A stretch of 59,321 nucleotides of DNA from Burkholderiales bacterium (GTDB taxonomy: Bacteria; Pseudomonadota; Gammaproteobacteria; Burkholderiales; Burkholderiaceae), in NCBI GenBank assembly GCA_947372535.1, contig CANBUA010000002.1:1-59321 (forward strand), read 5' to 3'. The position numbers and the translations under genes were made by a program. Every line of letters begins with the position of its first letter. Position 1 is the stretch's first letter. Below, one piece after another: positions 26,261-35,099 of this stretch. Below the pieces are notes generated by a model that searched no databases, was not told the DNA's origin, and saw only the letters and a program-made list of their open reading frames with translations.

Positions 26261-26486
26261 GCGATGACTCCGAAAAGACACATGCGGATTGGATGGCGCC
26301 GGGCAATGCGATGGAGCGCTCGCCGGGCGGGATGAGGGGGCGCAGTTTGCCACAGGCCCGGGCCGCTTTGAACGGTCGCGCGCCAGTCACAGCCGTGCGC
26401 GTGATCGGCGACAATACGGCCCCAGGGCCGCCTGGTCTCGGCTGGCCAGTCGCCGGCGCAGGTGCCGGCCCCTTTCACACTCCGTC

Positions 26487-27521
26487 ATGGCCCTGATCCC
26501 GTATTTCCTCCCGCGCGCCGCGCTGTTCAGCCTCGATCCCGAGACCGCGCACGACCTCACCATCGCCGCCCTGGCCCGCCTGCAAAACACACCGCTGGCT
26601 TGCGCCTGGAGCACAGAGCGAATCAGCGACCCGGTGAAGCTGGCGGGTTTGTCCTTTCCAAACCGCATTGGCATGGCCGCCGGGCTGGACAAGAATGGCC
26701 GCGTGATCGACGGGCTGGGCGCCATGGGATTTGGTTTCGTGGAGGTGGGCACGGTCACGCCCAAGGCGCAAGCCGGCAACCCGCGCCCCCGCATGTTCCG
26801 CCTGCCCCAGGCCGAGGCGCTCATTAACCGCATGGGCTTCAACAACGATGGGCTCGATGCCTTCGTGGCCAACGTCAAGCGCGCCAAGTTCCGTCAGCAA
26901 GGCGGCATCCTGGGCTTGAACATCGGCAAGAACGCCGCCACCCCGATCGAGAACGCGGTGGACGATTACCTGATCGGCCTGGAAGGCGTCTACGCCCACG
27001 CCGACTACATCGTGGTCAACATTTCATCGCCCAACACCAAGAACCTGCGCGCGCTGCAAACCGACGAAGCGCTGGATGGCTTGCTGGGCCAGTTGCAGGC
27101 GCGGCGCCAATCCCTGATCGTGCGCAACCAGCGCAGCGTGCCCATGTTCGTCAAGATCGCGCCTGACCTGGACGAGACGCAAGTAGGCGTCATCGCTGCC
27201 ACCTTGCAAAAAAACGGCATCGACGGCGTCATCGCGACCAACACGACCATCTCCCGCGATGCGGTCCAGGGCCTGCAACATGCGCAAGAGGCCGGGGGCC
27301 TGAGCGGCAGGCCGGTGTTCGAGGCCAGCAACCAGGTGATCCGCCAGTTGCGCGCCGCCCTGGGGCCGCGTTATCCCATCATCGGTGTGGGCGGCGTGAT
27401 GAGCGGTGCGGATGCGCGCGCCAAACTTGAAGCTGGCGCCGACCTGGTGCAGATCTATTCCGGCCTGATCTACAAGGGCCCGGAGCTGGTCACCGAATGC
27501 GCCCGCGCGCTCAAGGCTTGA
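26487..27521 (+). CDS. pyrD: Dihydroorotate dehydrogenase (quinone), class 2
   Basis: This peripheral inner-membrane flavoenzyme oxidises dihydroorotate to orotate in pyrimidine synthesis and passes electrons to quinone. The 344-residue protein has the amphipathic N-terminal helices of class 2 ([21 protein letters not shown]), FMN-binding [10 protein letters not shown] and [11 protein letters not shown]. It also has the catalytic serine segment [11 protein letters not shown] (S181), IATNTT and the C-terminal [30 protein letters not shown] 26487 fits the family length. It overlaps the 3' end of the convergent methyltransferase gene by 11 bases. Confidence 0.96.
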   Translation: MALIPYFLPRAALFSLDPETAHDLTIAALARLQNTPLACAWSTERISDPVKLAGLSFPNRIGMAAGLDKNGRVIDGLGAMGFGFVEVGTVTPKAQAGNPRPRMFRLPQAEALINRMGFNNDGLDAFVANVKRAKFRQQGGILGLNIGKNAATPIENAVDDYLIGLEGVYAHADYIVVNISSPNTKNLRALQTDEALDGLLGQLQARRQSLIVRNQRSVPMFVKIAPDLDETQVGVIAATLQKNGIDGVIATNTTISRDAVQGLQHAQEAGGLSGRPVFEASNQVIRQLRAALGPRYPIIGVGGVMSGADARAKLEAGADLVQIYSGLIYKGPELVTECARALKA

Positions 27522-28086
27522 TGTAGAGGTTGAAGGTGTGGCGGTTGGGGCTGTCGGTGAGCAACTTGCTTACCCCCAGCGGTTCGATCACCTGAGGCCT
27601 CAGGGCCTTCAAGGCCTCAATGCTGTCCGGCGGGATGGGGCGATGGTCAGGGACATCGTTCCAGCCCAGCAGGAACAAGCCGCCCGGCTTGAGCGCCCGC
27701 TGCACGGCGGAGAACGCGGATTCGACGTCTTCTCTGGCATCCAGGCCCCAGCCGAACACGCCGTTGCAGATGATCAGGTCCAGGCTGGCGGCCTCGAAAT
27801 GCCGGGCCAGGTTCGCCATCGAATCGGTGATGTGCCGCCGGGGTGAGCCGTAGAGCTGCTTGGCCGGATCGTAATCAAGCGTCCAGTAGGTCTCGGATTT
27901 GAACCACTTGCGGTAGCCGTGGGTATACCAGTCGCATCCTACGAACAAGACCCGGTCCATGGTGGGCCGTGAAGACAACCACGGCAGGATCTGGTGCTCC
28001 AGCACCTGGCGGTCGGGGGTCTTGAGGTAGAAATCGATGCCCAGGCGGACAAGGAGCTTCTTGAGGGTCTGCTTGATCAAGGTCAT
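27511..28086 (-). CDS. Class I SAM-dependent methyltransferase-like protein
   Basis: The 191-residue protein has a Rossmann methyltransferase core: motif I in [13 protein letters not shown] (glycine-poor but in register), an acidic YWTLDYDP at the end of strand 2, the [17 protein letters not shown] motif IV region and [12 protein letters not shown] at motif V. The N-terminal 40 residues are helical and basic. No substrate signature is visible. The gene lies 10 bases after the GINT1-like gene on the same strand, so the two are probably co-transcribed and may act on the same glycan or lipid. It converges on pyrD with an 11-base overlap. Confidence 0.75.
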   Translation of the reverse strand: MTLIKQTLKKLLVRLGIDFYLKTPDRQVLEHQILPWLSSRPTMDRVLFVGCDWYTHGYRKWFKSETYWTLDYDPAKQLYGSPRRHITDSMANLARHFEAASLDLIICNGVFGWGLDAREDVESAFSAVQRALKPGGLFLLGWNDVPDHRPIPPDSIEALKALRPQVIEPLGVSKLLTDSPNRHTFNLYIKP

Positions 28087-28096
28087 GGTGATGACG

Positions 28097-29611
28097 TCAG
28101 CGCCTCAAGGACGCGTATTGCAGGTGATCGGACACGGTCCATCGGCCGTTGCTGGAGAGGTGATGAGCACCCAATTCTGGGCTGTCTGCGGGCGGTACAT
28201 ACCGCGCCACCTGAGTTTCATGGAAATCATCGGGCGAAAGACGTTCGATGCGGTTGACCTGAAAGCCCGCCCCATAGATGCCGTAGCCCTGCAATTGGTT
28301 CACCCGGTAGAGATCGCGGCCCTGACGGATCAGGCCGCCGTTGCGGGCTTGGGAGGCATCCGTGCACAAAGGGTTGCCCTGATGCGGCGTCCAGTGCGTA
28401 CTCAAGGGTGAATCGGCCCAGAAGGCATGCAGCTCGGTGCAGTGCTCGTTGCCGCCTGCCGAGTCGATGTTGGTCAGCATCCACCAGCGGCCATCGCGCT
28501 CGAACAGCACCGTGTCGGCGGCGGACACATCGTTCATCAAGACTGCGTGCAATCGCCATTTCAAGGGGAATTGCTCGCAACGGTAGACGCGGATCTGGCG
28601 CGCGCTGTGTGTCTCAGGGCACATGTAGAGCTGACCTTGCCATTCGAATGGAAAGGGATAGGACAGGTGGAAATCTTCCTGCAGGCAGATGCCCAGGTCG
28701 TGGACTCGCCCCTGCTCGTCGATCTCCAAGGCAGAGAGGTGGGCCAGGTTGGTGTCGAAACGATAGTCTTCGACGAACAGGACATCGCGGCCGTCCTGGT
28801 GCCACAGGAAGGGATCGGCCCAGAAGCGTCCTGGCGGGTTGTCAATGACTCGGCCCTGATCCGCCAGGTGATCGCGCCAGTTGCCGGCACTGAGTCGCAG
28901 CTGCCAAGTCTGCTTTCGACGACTCAGTTTGTGCGCCATTTTGTCGGCGAACCTGAAGGCCATCCGGCTGGTGTAGTCCAGCAGGGCCAGCGGCGCATGA
29001 CGTTCCCGTGCCAAGTGGGCTGGGGGCGCGTTGTTGTCGACACGTGGCCAGGTTTCGCCATCCAGCAGTCGGTTCACGCACAGCCCGGCCACGGCCGCAA
29101 CCTTGTTCAGCACCAGGTCATGCGTCCAGGCAAAGGTGAACTGGGTAGGCACGCGGATCAGTTGGGTGCTGAGCAATTGATGTTCACCATCGAACACTCG
29201 GATCAACACCTCGGTCGTGACGGCGCGATCACGCACAGCGTTCAGCCCGACGGTGGTCGATTCGTGACGGCCAGGCCAGGTCACGAGCACCTGCGGGCAC
29301 CGGGTGGCGGTCTTTGCAGCAGGATGATCCTCGGCCTGAAAGGTCACGATGACTTTGGGCGTCTCTGCAAGCGCATTGCTGTTTTCAGGGCGGCCATCAA
29401 GGTTGCGAACTGGCGGCACCTGAGCCGGCCTTTTGCTGAAACTTCTCTCCAGCGATGCGAACCAATGAGCAATCGGTTCGGCCAGCCTGGCACCGTCAGA
29501 CACCGCCACACGCCAAGTCACGTCCACCTTGGCGCGCGCCACCACCGCCTTCAATGCAGACAGGGGCCCATCGCCGAAACCTGGGTCGACGCGAACTTCG
29601 ATCAGACACAT
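28097..29611 (-). CDS. GINT1-like beta-propeller protein (glucosamine inositolphosphorylceramide transferase N-domain-like)
   Basis: The 504-residue protein has an N-terminal region of about 220 residues that I cannot assign, followed by repeated beta-propeller-like motifs. These are GRFWADPFLWHQDG, VLFVEDYRFD, EDFHLSYPFPFEWQGQLYMC, PETHSARQIRVYRCEQFPLKW, AADTVLFERDGRWWMLTN and NPLCTD. The ADPFL, HLSYPF and PE(T/S) series is the pattern of the GINT1 N-terminal domain, related to five-bladed glycosidase-like propellers. In plants that domain belongs to an enzyme that transfers glucosamine to a sphingolipid headgroup; the bacterial role is unknown. No signal peptide is evident, and it probably forms an operon with the downstream methyltransferase. 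A role in glycan or glycolipid modification is inference. Confidence 0.72.
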   Translation of the reverse strand: MCLIEVRVDPGFGDGPLSALKAVVARAKVDVTWRVAVSDGARLAEPIAHWFASLERSFSKRPAQVPPVRNLDGRPENSNALAETPKVIVTFQAEDHPAAKTATRCPQVLVTWPGRHESTTVGLNAVRDRAVTTEVLIRVFDGEHQLLSTQLIRVPTQFTFAWTHDLVLNKVAAVAGLCVNRLLDGETWPRVDNNAPPAHLARERHAPLALLDYTSRMAFRFADKMAHKLSRRKQTWQLRLSAGNWRDHLADQGRVIDNPPGRFWADPFLWHQDGRDVLFVEDYRFDTNLAHLSALEIDEQGRVHDLGICLQEDFHLSYPFPFEWQGQLYMCPETHSARQIRVYRCEQFPLKWRLHAVLMNDVSAADTVLFERDGRWWMLTNIDSAGGNEHCTELHAFWADSPLSTHWTPHQGNPLCTDASQARNGGLIRQGRDLYRVNQLQGYGIYGAGFQVNRIERLSPDDFHETQVARYVPPADSPELGAHHLSSNGRWTVSDHLQYASLRR

Positions 29612-29731
29612 GATCCTGGGGGAGACGCTGCTGGCAGTGACCCGCTACCTCGACTGCCGTGAGGGCTGGGTCCATTGGTGAATTGAATGACAGACGCTGA
29701 ACAGTATCTCATCCAATGAAATGCCAGGCGC

Positions 29732-31579
29732 TCAACGACTGCCGCGCGGCATGCCGGGGAGTGTCGGCGATGCAGGCGATGCGCCAGCGCTTCCTGCACC
29801 TGGGCTCGCAGGCTGAGGGAACATCTGGCGATAGAGGCCGCGGTCCACCACCCGGATGGCGTTCTGCAGGGCCTCCACCAGCTCCTTCTGCGAGGTCAGC
29901 GCCGGTCGGCCATAGCGCGACAGCAATTGCGTCATCAGCAAGGCCTGGCGCGAGGCGGGCTGGCCAATCAAGCCACAGACTTCATTGGACAAGCTGGCGA
30001 TGATGCGCAGCCACTCATCCGCGCTTTCAGGTTTGCGGGGCGAGACCTGCAGGCTCAGCGGATGGGCCGCCTGCACGACCGCATCCGGGAAGCCCCAGTG
30101 GCGCAGCACGGCATCGGTGAGCTCCACCGGGCTGATGCCCAGCACCGCGCCCGTGGCGGCCTCCAGCGCCATGCCTGGCGTGGGTTTGCCGCCAGGCTCG
30201 GATGGTGGCGCGGCCTGCATCAGGCTGTCGATCTGCGCCGATTCCTCCGGGAAATGGTAGAGGATCAGCAGGCGCCCGAGGTGCTGCGACATGGCCGCCA
30301 CCATGGCTTCTTCATCACTGATGTTGAAGGGGCGCAACCAGCGTGCGGTCAAGGCCGCGATGCATGCGCGTTTCATGGCCGTCTCCAGGGCGGTGATGGC
30401 TTTGTCGCTGCTTTCCTTGTTGCCGGTTGAGGCGGTCACAGCGAGCACGCCTGGCCAGGCCCGCAAGCCGCCACTGACTTTGCGCAAGCCTTGCTCGCCC
30501 AACAGCACCACGGCCCGGCTCAGGCTGCACGAGGTGTCGTCGATGCCCGATTGGTAACGCGCCGTGTTAACCACGCGTAGCAATTCCCATGAAAGGGCTG
30601 GGTCCTTGATCAGCTGATCGACCATGTCATCGACCCGCAATTGGTCGTTGATTAGCAGCTTCTGAATGGCCCTGACATCGGTGGCCCGGCTGGGCAAGTG
30701 GCCCACCGAGTTGATGCGGTCCAGGAAGAGCTCCAGCGGCCCGGCCGACTCCTGACTGTTGGTCTTGACCCATCCTTGCAAGGCGCTGAGCAGGGTGCGT
30801 GCATTGAGGTACCGCTGGCGGTGCTGGCGATCCGTCGCGCGGTTCACGATGGCGCGCAGCGTCTCTGGCACGGGCAGAGGCGTGGTCCAGGGCAGGCGCA
30901 CGATCTCCAGGCCCACGCGCTGGGCGGCGTGGCCCAGATCCGGGTCATCCAATGCGGGGTGGCCTGCGAGCAGGCGGTGCAGCAAGAGGCCGACCATCAG
31001 CACATCGCGCTCGGCGGCTGCTCGGCGCTCTTGAAGAGAGGGCATCGAGACCTGACCGCCCGAAGCAGGTGGCGCCGCCAAGCCCACGGCCAGACCAGCC
31101 AGTTGGGTGTGCCCATTGCCATCGATCAGGACATTGTGGGTGGCGATGTCCCGGTGGGAGATGCCTGCTTCATGTGCGTAAGCCAGCGCCTCCAGCACGT
31201 CGAGCACCCACTGCACGTGCTCCAGCACGGTTGGTTGCTTGCCGTGGGCTTGCAGCCGCTCCGACAGCGTAACTGCGGCGCCACGTTCGTGGACCACAAA
31301 AGGCCAACCCTCGTGGATGCCCACGTCCAGCACCAACGGCAGACGGGGATGACGCAGCCGCGAAGCCGCCACCACCTCTTGCGTCCAGTGATCGAGTGCG
31401 TCACCGGCGGCGGGCTGGACACGCGGCACGCACAGCAGGACTTCGGTGCCCACATTGGGATCGAAGGCCAACCAAGTGTTCGAGGCTGTGCTTTTGCCCA
31501 AGAGTTGCCGCAGCTCGAAGCGCGCAAAGCGCCGAACTGGGGTGCCGGTGGGTGGGGCATCGACGGTGTTCATCGCCAA
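29732..31579 (-). CDS. Pseudokinase-HDOD fusion protein
   Basis: The 615-residue protein joins a serine/threonine-kinase-like domain (about 20-275) to an HDOD domain (about 285-505) and a Pro/Ala/Ser-rich tail. The kinase domain keeps HRDIATHNVL (HRD 142-144, N149). The nucleotide lysine position in VLLCVPR appears to be Cys50, the glycine loop is degenerate (LGKSTASNTWLA), and the DFG triplet reads GLA (162-164). Catalysis is therefore unlikely. The HDOD part shows LPSRATDVRAIQKLLINDQL, DPALSWELLRVVNTARY, LGEQGLRKVSG and an AMSQHLGRLLILYHF helix, but no HD metal site. Such domains act as signalling scaffolds. The gene is 120 bases upstream of the GINT1-like gene on the same strand. Confidence 0.85.
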   Translation of the reverse strand: MAMNTVDAPPTGTPVRRFARFELRQLLGKSTASNTWLAFDPNVGTEVLLCVPRVQPAAGDALDHWTQEVVAASRLRHPRLPLVLDVGIHEGWPFVVHERGAAVTLSERLQAHGKQPTVLEHVQWVLDVLEALAYAHEAGISHRDIATHNVLIDGNGHTQLAGLAVGLAAPPASGGQVSMPSLQERRAAAERDVLMVGLLLHRLLAGHPALDDPDLGHAAQRVGLEIVRLPWTTPLPVPETLRAIVNRATDRQHRQRYLNARTLLSALQGWVKTNSQESAGPLELFLDRINSVGHLPSRATDVRAIQKLLINDQLRVDDMVDQLIKDPALSWELLRVVNTARYQSGIDDTSCSLSRAVVLLGEQGLRKVSGGLRAWPGVLAVTASTGNKESSDKAITALETAMKRACIAALTARWLRPFNISDEEAMVAAMSQHLGRLLILYHFPEESAQIDSLMQAAPPSEPGGKPTPGMALEAATGAVLGISPVELTDAVLRHWGFPDAVVQAAHPLSLQVSPRKPESADEWLRIIASLSNEVCGLIGQPASRQALLMTQLLSRYGRPALTSQKELVEALQNAIRVVDRGLYRQMFPQPASPGAGSAGASPASPTLPGMPRGSR

Positions 31580-31715
31580 TTCGCTCTGGGAAACTCGCAG
31601 TCCAAGGTGATTGAGTCATTGAAGCCCAAACCGTGATCCTGCAAGAAGCGGTCAAACCATGGAAACACCGGGCTTTTTGCCCACTTTGACCGCAAACAGG
31701 AACCGGCAGATGGCT

Positions 31716-34700
31716 TCAAAGTGTGTGGAAGCGCCCATCACCTGCGATGAAGGCGCCATGGACCAGCGACGTTTGCGCCAAGGCCTCGATGGCCTTCATG
31801 TAGCCCATGACCTGAGCGCGGTAAGCCGCTTGGGTGTGGGGCGACAAATGCAGCTTGTAATCCAGCACCCACCAGTGCTGCTGGCCATCTTGCGTCAAAG
31901 CCACCAATCGGTCGATGCGCAGCAACTGCCCTTCGTGCCACAGGACCACTTCGTTGCCGGCCCAGGCCACCTGCTCGGGGTCCAGCCAGGGCCGGGCCGC
32001 TTGGTTGTCCAGGATGAGCGTCGCGGTGCGGATGACATCGTCGATCAGCGCCGCTGTGTCTTGCGGCTGCTCGGCTGCGGCCTCCGACGCCAGCACCGAG
32101 GCCGTGGCCTGGCGGGCGAGGTGCGCGATCAGGGTCGGCACCCGCAGGGACACCGCCATGGGCGTGATGAGCTCCATCAGACGATGCAAGGCCTTGCCGT
32201 GCCACGCCGACCGGATCACCTCGGGTGAGTCCGGCGGAGCCTCCAGCAGGTCGATCTGGCCGCTGGCGATCACCGGCCTGTGCGCCAGTTCCGGCAAGGC
32301 CGGCAGGATGTTGGTCCATTTGGGGCCAGAAAACCCTGCTTCAGGCGACACCTGATTCAACGCATCGGGCGGACACCAGCGCTGAGGCTCGGTCAACGCA
32401 TCGCTGGCCCACAGGCGCGTCCACCAACTGCCGGCAGCATTGGCCACATGCGGCTCCGTCCGGCTGATCATCAGCTGTTCGCGTGCTCGGGTCAGCGCCA
32501 CGTAGAGGGCATTGCACTCCTCCGAGTTGTTTGCCTGTGTTTCGTCGTCCATGAAGGCAGCCAGGCTGGGCGCAGGCGAGCTTTCTCGCGCCACGAAGGC
32601 ACAGCGTGCAGGCGCCGTCGCGCCTTGGGGCCAGTCCACCAGCACGGTGTGGTGATCGCTGCGGGCGGCCTGCCCATCGGTGTCCATCAGGAACACGACC
32701 GGCGCCTCCAGGCCCTTGGCGCCATGGATGGTGAGCAACTGCACGGCATCCTTGACCGCCAGGATGGGCAAAGGCTCGCGCAGGCGCTTGAGCTCGCGCA
32801 GCCACCGGTAAGGCGTGGCGTGGCGCCCAGCATGCAAGGCCAGGGACTGCGCCAGCAAGGCATCCAGGTGCACCAGGGCCTGGCTGAACATGGCTGGCGG
32901 GAGCCGCTCGGCCAAGGCATGGCGCCACTGGGCATCGTCCACGATCTGCTGCATCAGGTCATGTGGCGGCAGCTGCCGGGCCGCAGTCTGCCAGCGTTGT
33001 AGCAAAGTGCGCGCTCTGATGAGGCTGGCTTGGTCATCATCCGTCAAGGCCGTGGCCGCAGGCTTGATGCCCAGCAAGGCGTCCCACCACGTGCCGCGAT
33101 GAGCCTTCACATGAGCGGCCAGGGCCATCAGCACCTCGTCCGGGCAGGCCAGGCCCGGTGTTTTAAGGGCATGCGCCAAGGCCAGATCCTGCCCCGGTGT
33201 CACCACCGACTGCATCACAGCGATCAGGTCGCGCGCTTCGGGCGTGTCCACCAGCAAGGTGTTTTCAGGCGCCGCGTGGGCAATGCCGCGCTGGGCCAGC
33301 GCCTGGGCGGCCAGCACCAGGCTGGCGCGTTTGCGGGCCAGCACGAAGATGTCCCTGGGCAAGCGCCCTTCCCTGTCGATGAGGTGGGCGATGGCCTGCG
33401 CCACATGCTCGGCCTCTTGCTGCTTGAGCACCTCAGCCGGTTCGTGGCGTGGCTCGTTCAAGCTGTCGCGCCAGATGGGCTCGGTCTCCTCGGCATTGGT
33501 GGCGGCAGCCTGTGGCTTGGTCGGCCGGAGCACCTCTGGCAGCACCCGCACCAGTGCCTGGGCGTTTGAGCCCGTCGTATGGTGACGGTAGCCTTTGAAC
33601 AGGCCTTCCGCCGCCGCGGGGGCCATGACCTGGTTGATGAGTTCGATGATGCCCGGGGCATTGCGCCGGGTGTGGTCACAGGCCAGCAGGTCGCCGTCGA
33701 GGCCCTCGCGCACAAAGTCCTTGGCGGCCTCGAAAACGCGCGGGTCCGCGCGCCGGAAGCGGTAGATGCTTTGCTTGGGATCGCCCACCACGAAGACCTG
33801 AATGGCCGCCCGCCCACTGGCCCCGCCGCCCGCCCCCACATAGGCCGACAGCCAGGCATGCAAGGTGGCCCATTGGAGTGGGCTGGTGTCTTGGAACTCG
33901 TCCATCAGCACGTGGCGCAGCTGCACGTCCAGCCGCTCCTGCACCCAACCGGCCAGCGCCGGGTCTTGCAGCAGCCTGGCGGCCGCCAGCTCTAGATCGA
34001 CAATGTCAGCCAGGCCACGGGCATGTTTGAGCTTGGCGTATTGCTCGAACAAGGCGTCGGACAGCAGCACCATGCTGCGGTGTTTTTCACTGGCCAGTTG
34101 CTGCGCCCGCGCCTGTGCCAGCTCGACCAGCCAATCCTGCGCCCAGGCCAGCGTGGGCGCCTCACCCAGTCGCTTTCGCGGCTCGCCTTTGTCGGTCAGC
34201 AAGGCTTTTTGCAGCATCTCCGCGCGTTGCGTCAGGTCTGGGCACAACTGGGCGCTGACGATCGCTTGACCGACGGCCTGTGCGGTCTTGCCCTTTTGCT
34301 GCCCGAGCTCGCGGCCCAGTTGCTCGAACTGGGCATGCACAGCGCCGCTGGCCAAGGCCATGTCCGGCCGATCAATGCCGTTGAATGCCTCGAACACGTC
34401 GCCGGCAGGCGGCACGCTGTCCCACAGCACACCGGCTTGTTTGGCCAAGTGCAACTCCAGGCGATTGGACAGCGCAGAACGCAACCAGCTCTCCAAGTTG
34501 CTGCGCCGCTCCTGTGTCAGCAGCCACTCGAAAGCCGCCCGAAGCGGCCCGGGTTCTTGTGCATCCACATGCCGCAGCCATTGCCCCCACAGCTCGGGCC
34601 AGAGCTCGTCGTGGTCATCGATCAATTGCCACTGGGGTGCCAAGCCCAACTCAGCCAGCACGTCCAGCGGCATGCCCGCCACCAGCTTGGAGAACCAGCC

Positions 34701-35099
34701 ATGGATGGTGCTGATTTGAACGGCCTCACCCGTGATGAGCCATTGGCCATACAGCCGGGCCAAGGCATCGGCCTGAGCTTGCGCCTCATCCGGCCGCATG
34801 CCCCTGGCGATCAGGGCTTCGCAACGCGCTTCATGGCTTTGCTGCGCCATCTCGCGCATCCATTGCTGCAGGCGCTCCCTCATTTCACCGGCGGCCTTGC
34901 GGGTGAAGGTGATGGCCAGGATCTGCGAAGGCTCGCAGCCATCGAGCAAGGCCCGCAGGATGCGCGAGACCAGCATCCAGGTCTTGCCCGCGCCGGCGCA
35001 GGCTTCGACCACGACGCTGCGACTCGGGTCGCAGGCGATGCGGTAGAAGTGATCGGGTTCAGTCGATTGACTGTTGTGCTGGTAGGCCGCCTGGCTCAT
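31716..35099 (-). CDS. addA: AddA-like UvrD/RecB-family helicase-nuclease
   Basis: The 1127-residue protein is a superfamily 1A helicase with a C-terminal nuclease, for processing double-strand DNA breaks ahead of RecA. Visible are Walker A VVEACAGAGKTWML, motif Ia LAITFTRKAAGEMRERL, motif II HVLMDEFQDTSPLQ, motif III VFVVGDPKQSIYRFRRAD, motif V LLTIHGAKGLEAPVVF and motif VI NALYVALTRAREQLMI. The C-terminal PD-(D/E)XK site is IDRLVALTQDGQQHWWVLDY with the following Lys. ATG 35099 overlaps the upstream addB stop by four bases (ATGA). The pair replaces RecBCD, as in many Burkholderiales. Confidence 0.93.
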   Translation of the reverse strand: MSQAAYQHNSQSTEPDHFYRIACDPSRSVVVEACAGAGKTWMLVSRILRALLDGCEPSQILAITFTRKAAGEMRERLQQWMREMAQQSHEARCEALIARGMRPDEAQAQADALARLYGQWLITGEAVQISTIHGWFSKLVAGMPLDVLAELGLAPQWQLIDDHDELWPELWGQWLRHVDAQEPGPLRAAFEWLLTQERRSNLESWLRSALSNRLELHLAKQAGVLWDSVPPAGDVFEAFNGIDRPDMALASGAVHAQFEQLGRELGQQKGKTAQAVGQAIVSAQLCPDLTQRAEMLQKALLTDKGEPRKRLGEAPTLAWAQDWLVELAQARAQQLASEKHRSMVLLSDALFEQYAKLKHARGLADIVDLELAAARLLQDPALAGWVQERLDVQLRHVLMDEFQDTSPLQWATLHAWLSAYVGAGGGASGRAAIQVFVVGDPKQSIYRFRRADPRVFEAAKDFVREGLDGDLLACDHTRRNAPGIIELINQVMAPAAAEGLFKGYRHHTTGSNAQALVRVLPEVLRPTKPQAAATNAEETEPIWRDSLNEPRHEPAEVLKQQEAEHVAQAIAHLIDREGRLPRDIFVLARKRASLVLAAQALAQRGIAHAAPENTLLVDTPEARDLIAVMQSVVTPGQDLALAHALKTPGLACPDEVLMALAAHVKAHRGTWWDALLGIKPAATALTDDDQASLIRARTLLQRWQTAARQLPPHDLMQQIVDDAQWRHALAERLPPAMFSQALVHLDALLAQSLALHAGRHATPYRWLRELKRLREPLPILAVKDAVQLLTIHGAKGLEAPVVFLMDTDGQAARSDHHTVLVDWPQGATAPARCAFVARESSPAPSLAAFMDDETQANNSEECNALYVALTRAREQLMISRTEPHVANAAGSWWTRLWASDALTEPQRWCPPDALNQVSPEAGFSGPKWTNILPALPELAHRPVIASGQIDLLEAPPDSPEVIRSAWHGKALHRLMELITPMAVSLRVPTLIAHLARQATASVLASEAAAEQPQDTAALIDDVIRTATLILDNQAARPWLDPEQVAWAGNEVVLWHEGQLLRIDRLVALTQDGQQHWWVLDYKLHLSPHTQAAYRAQVMGYMKAIEALAQTSLVHGAFIAGDGRFHTL

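Noticed and set aside
29732..31579. Active serine/threonine kinase
   Set aside because: HRD and Asn are present, but the nucleotide-binding lysine and the DFG aspartate are both missing, so it is called a pseudokinase.
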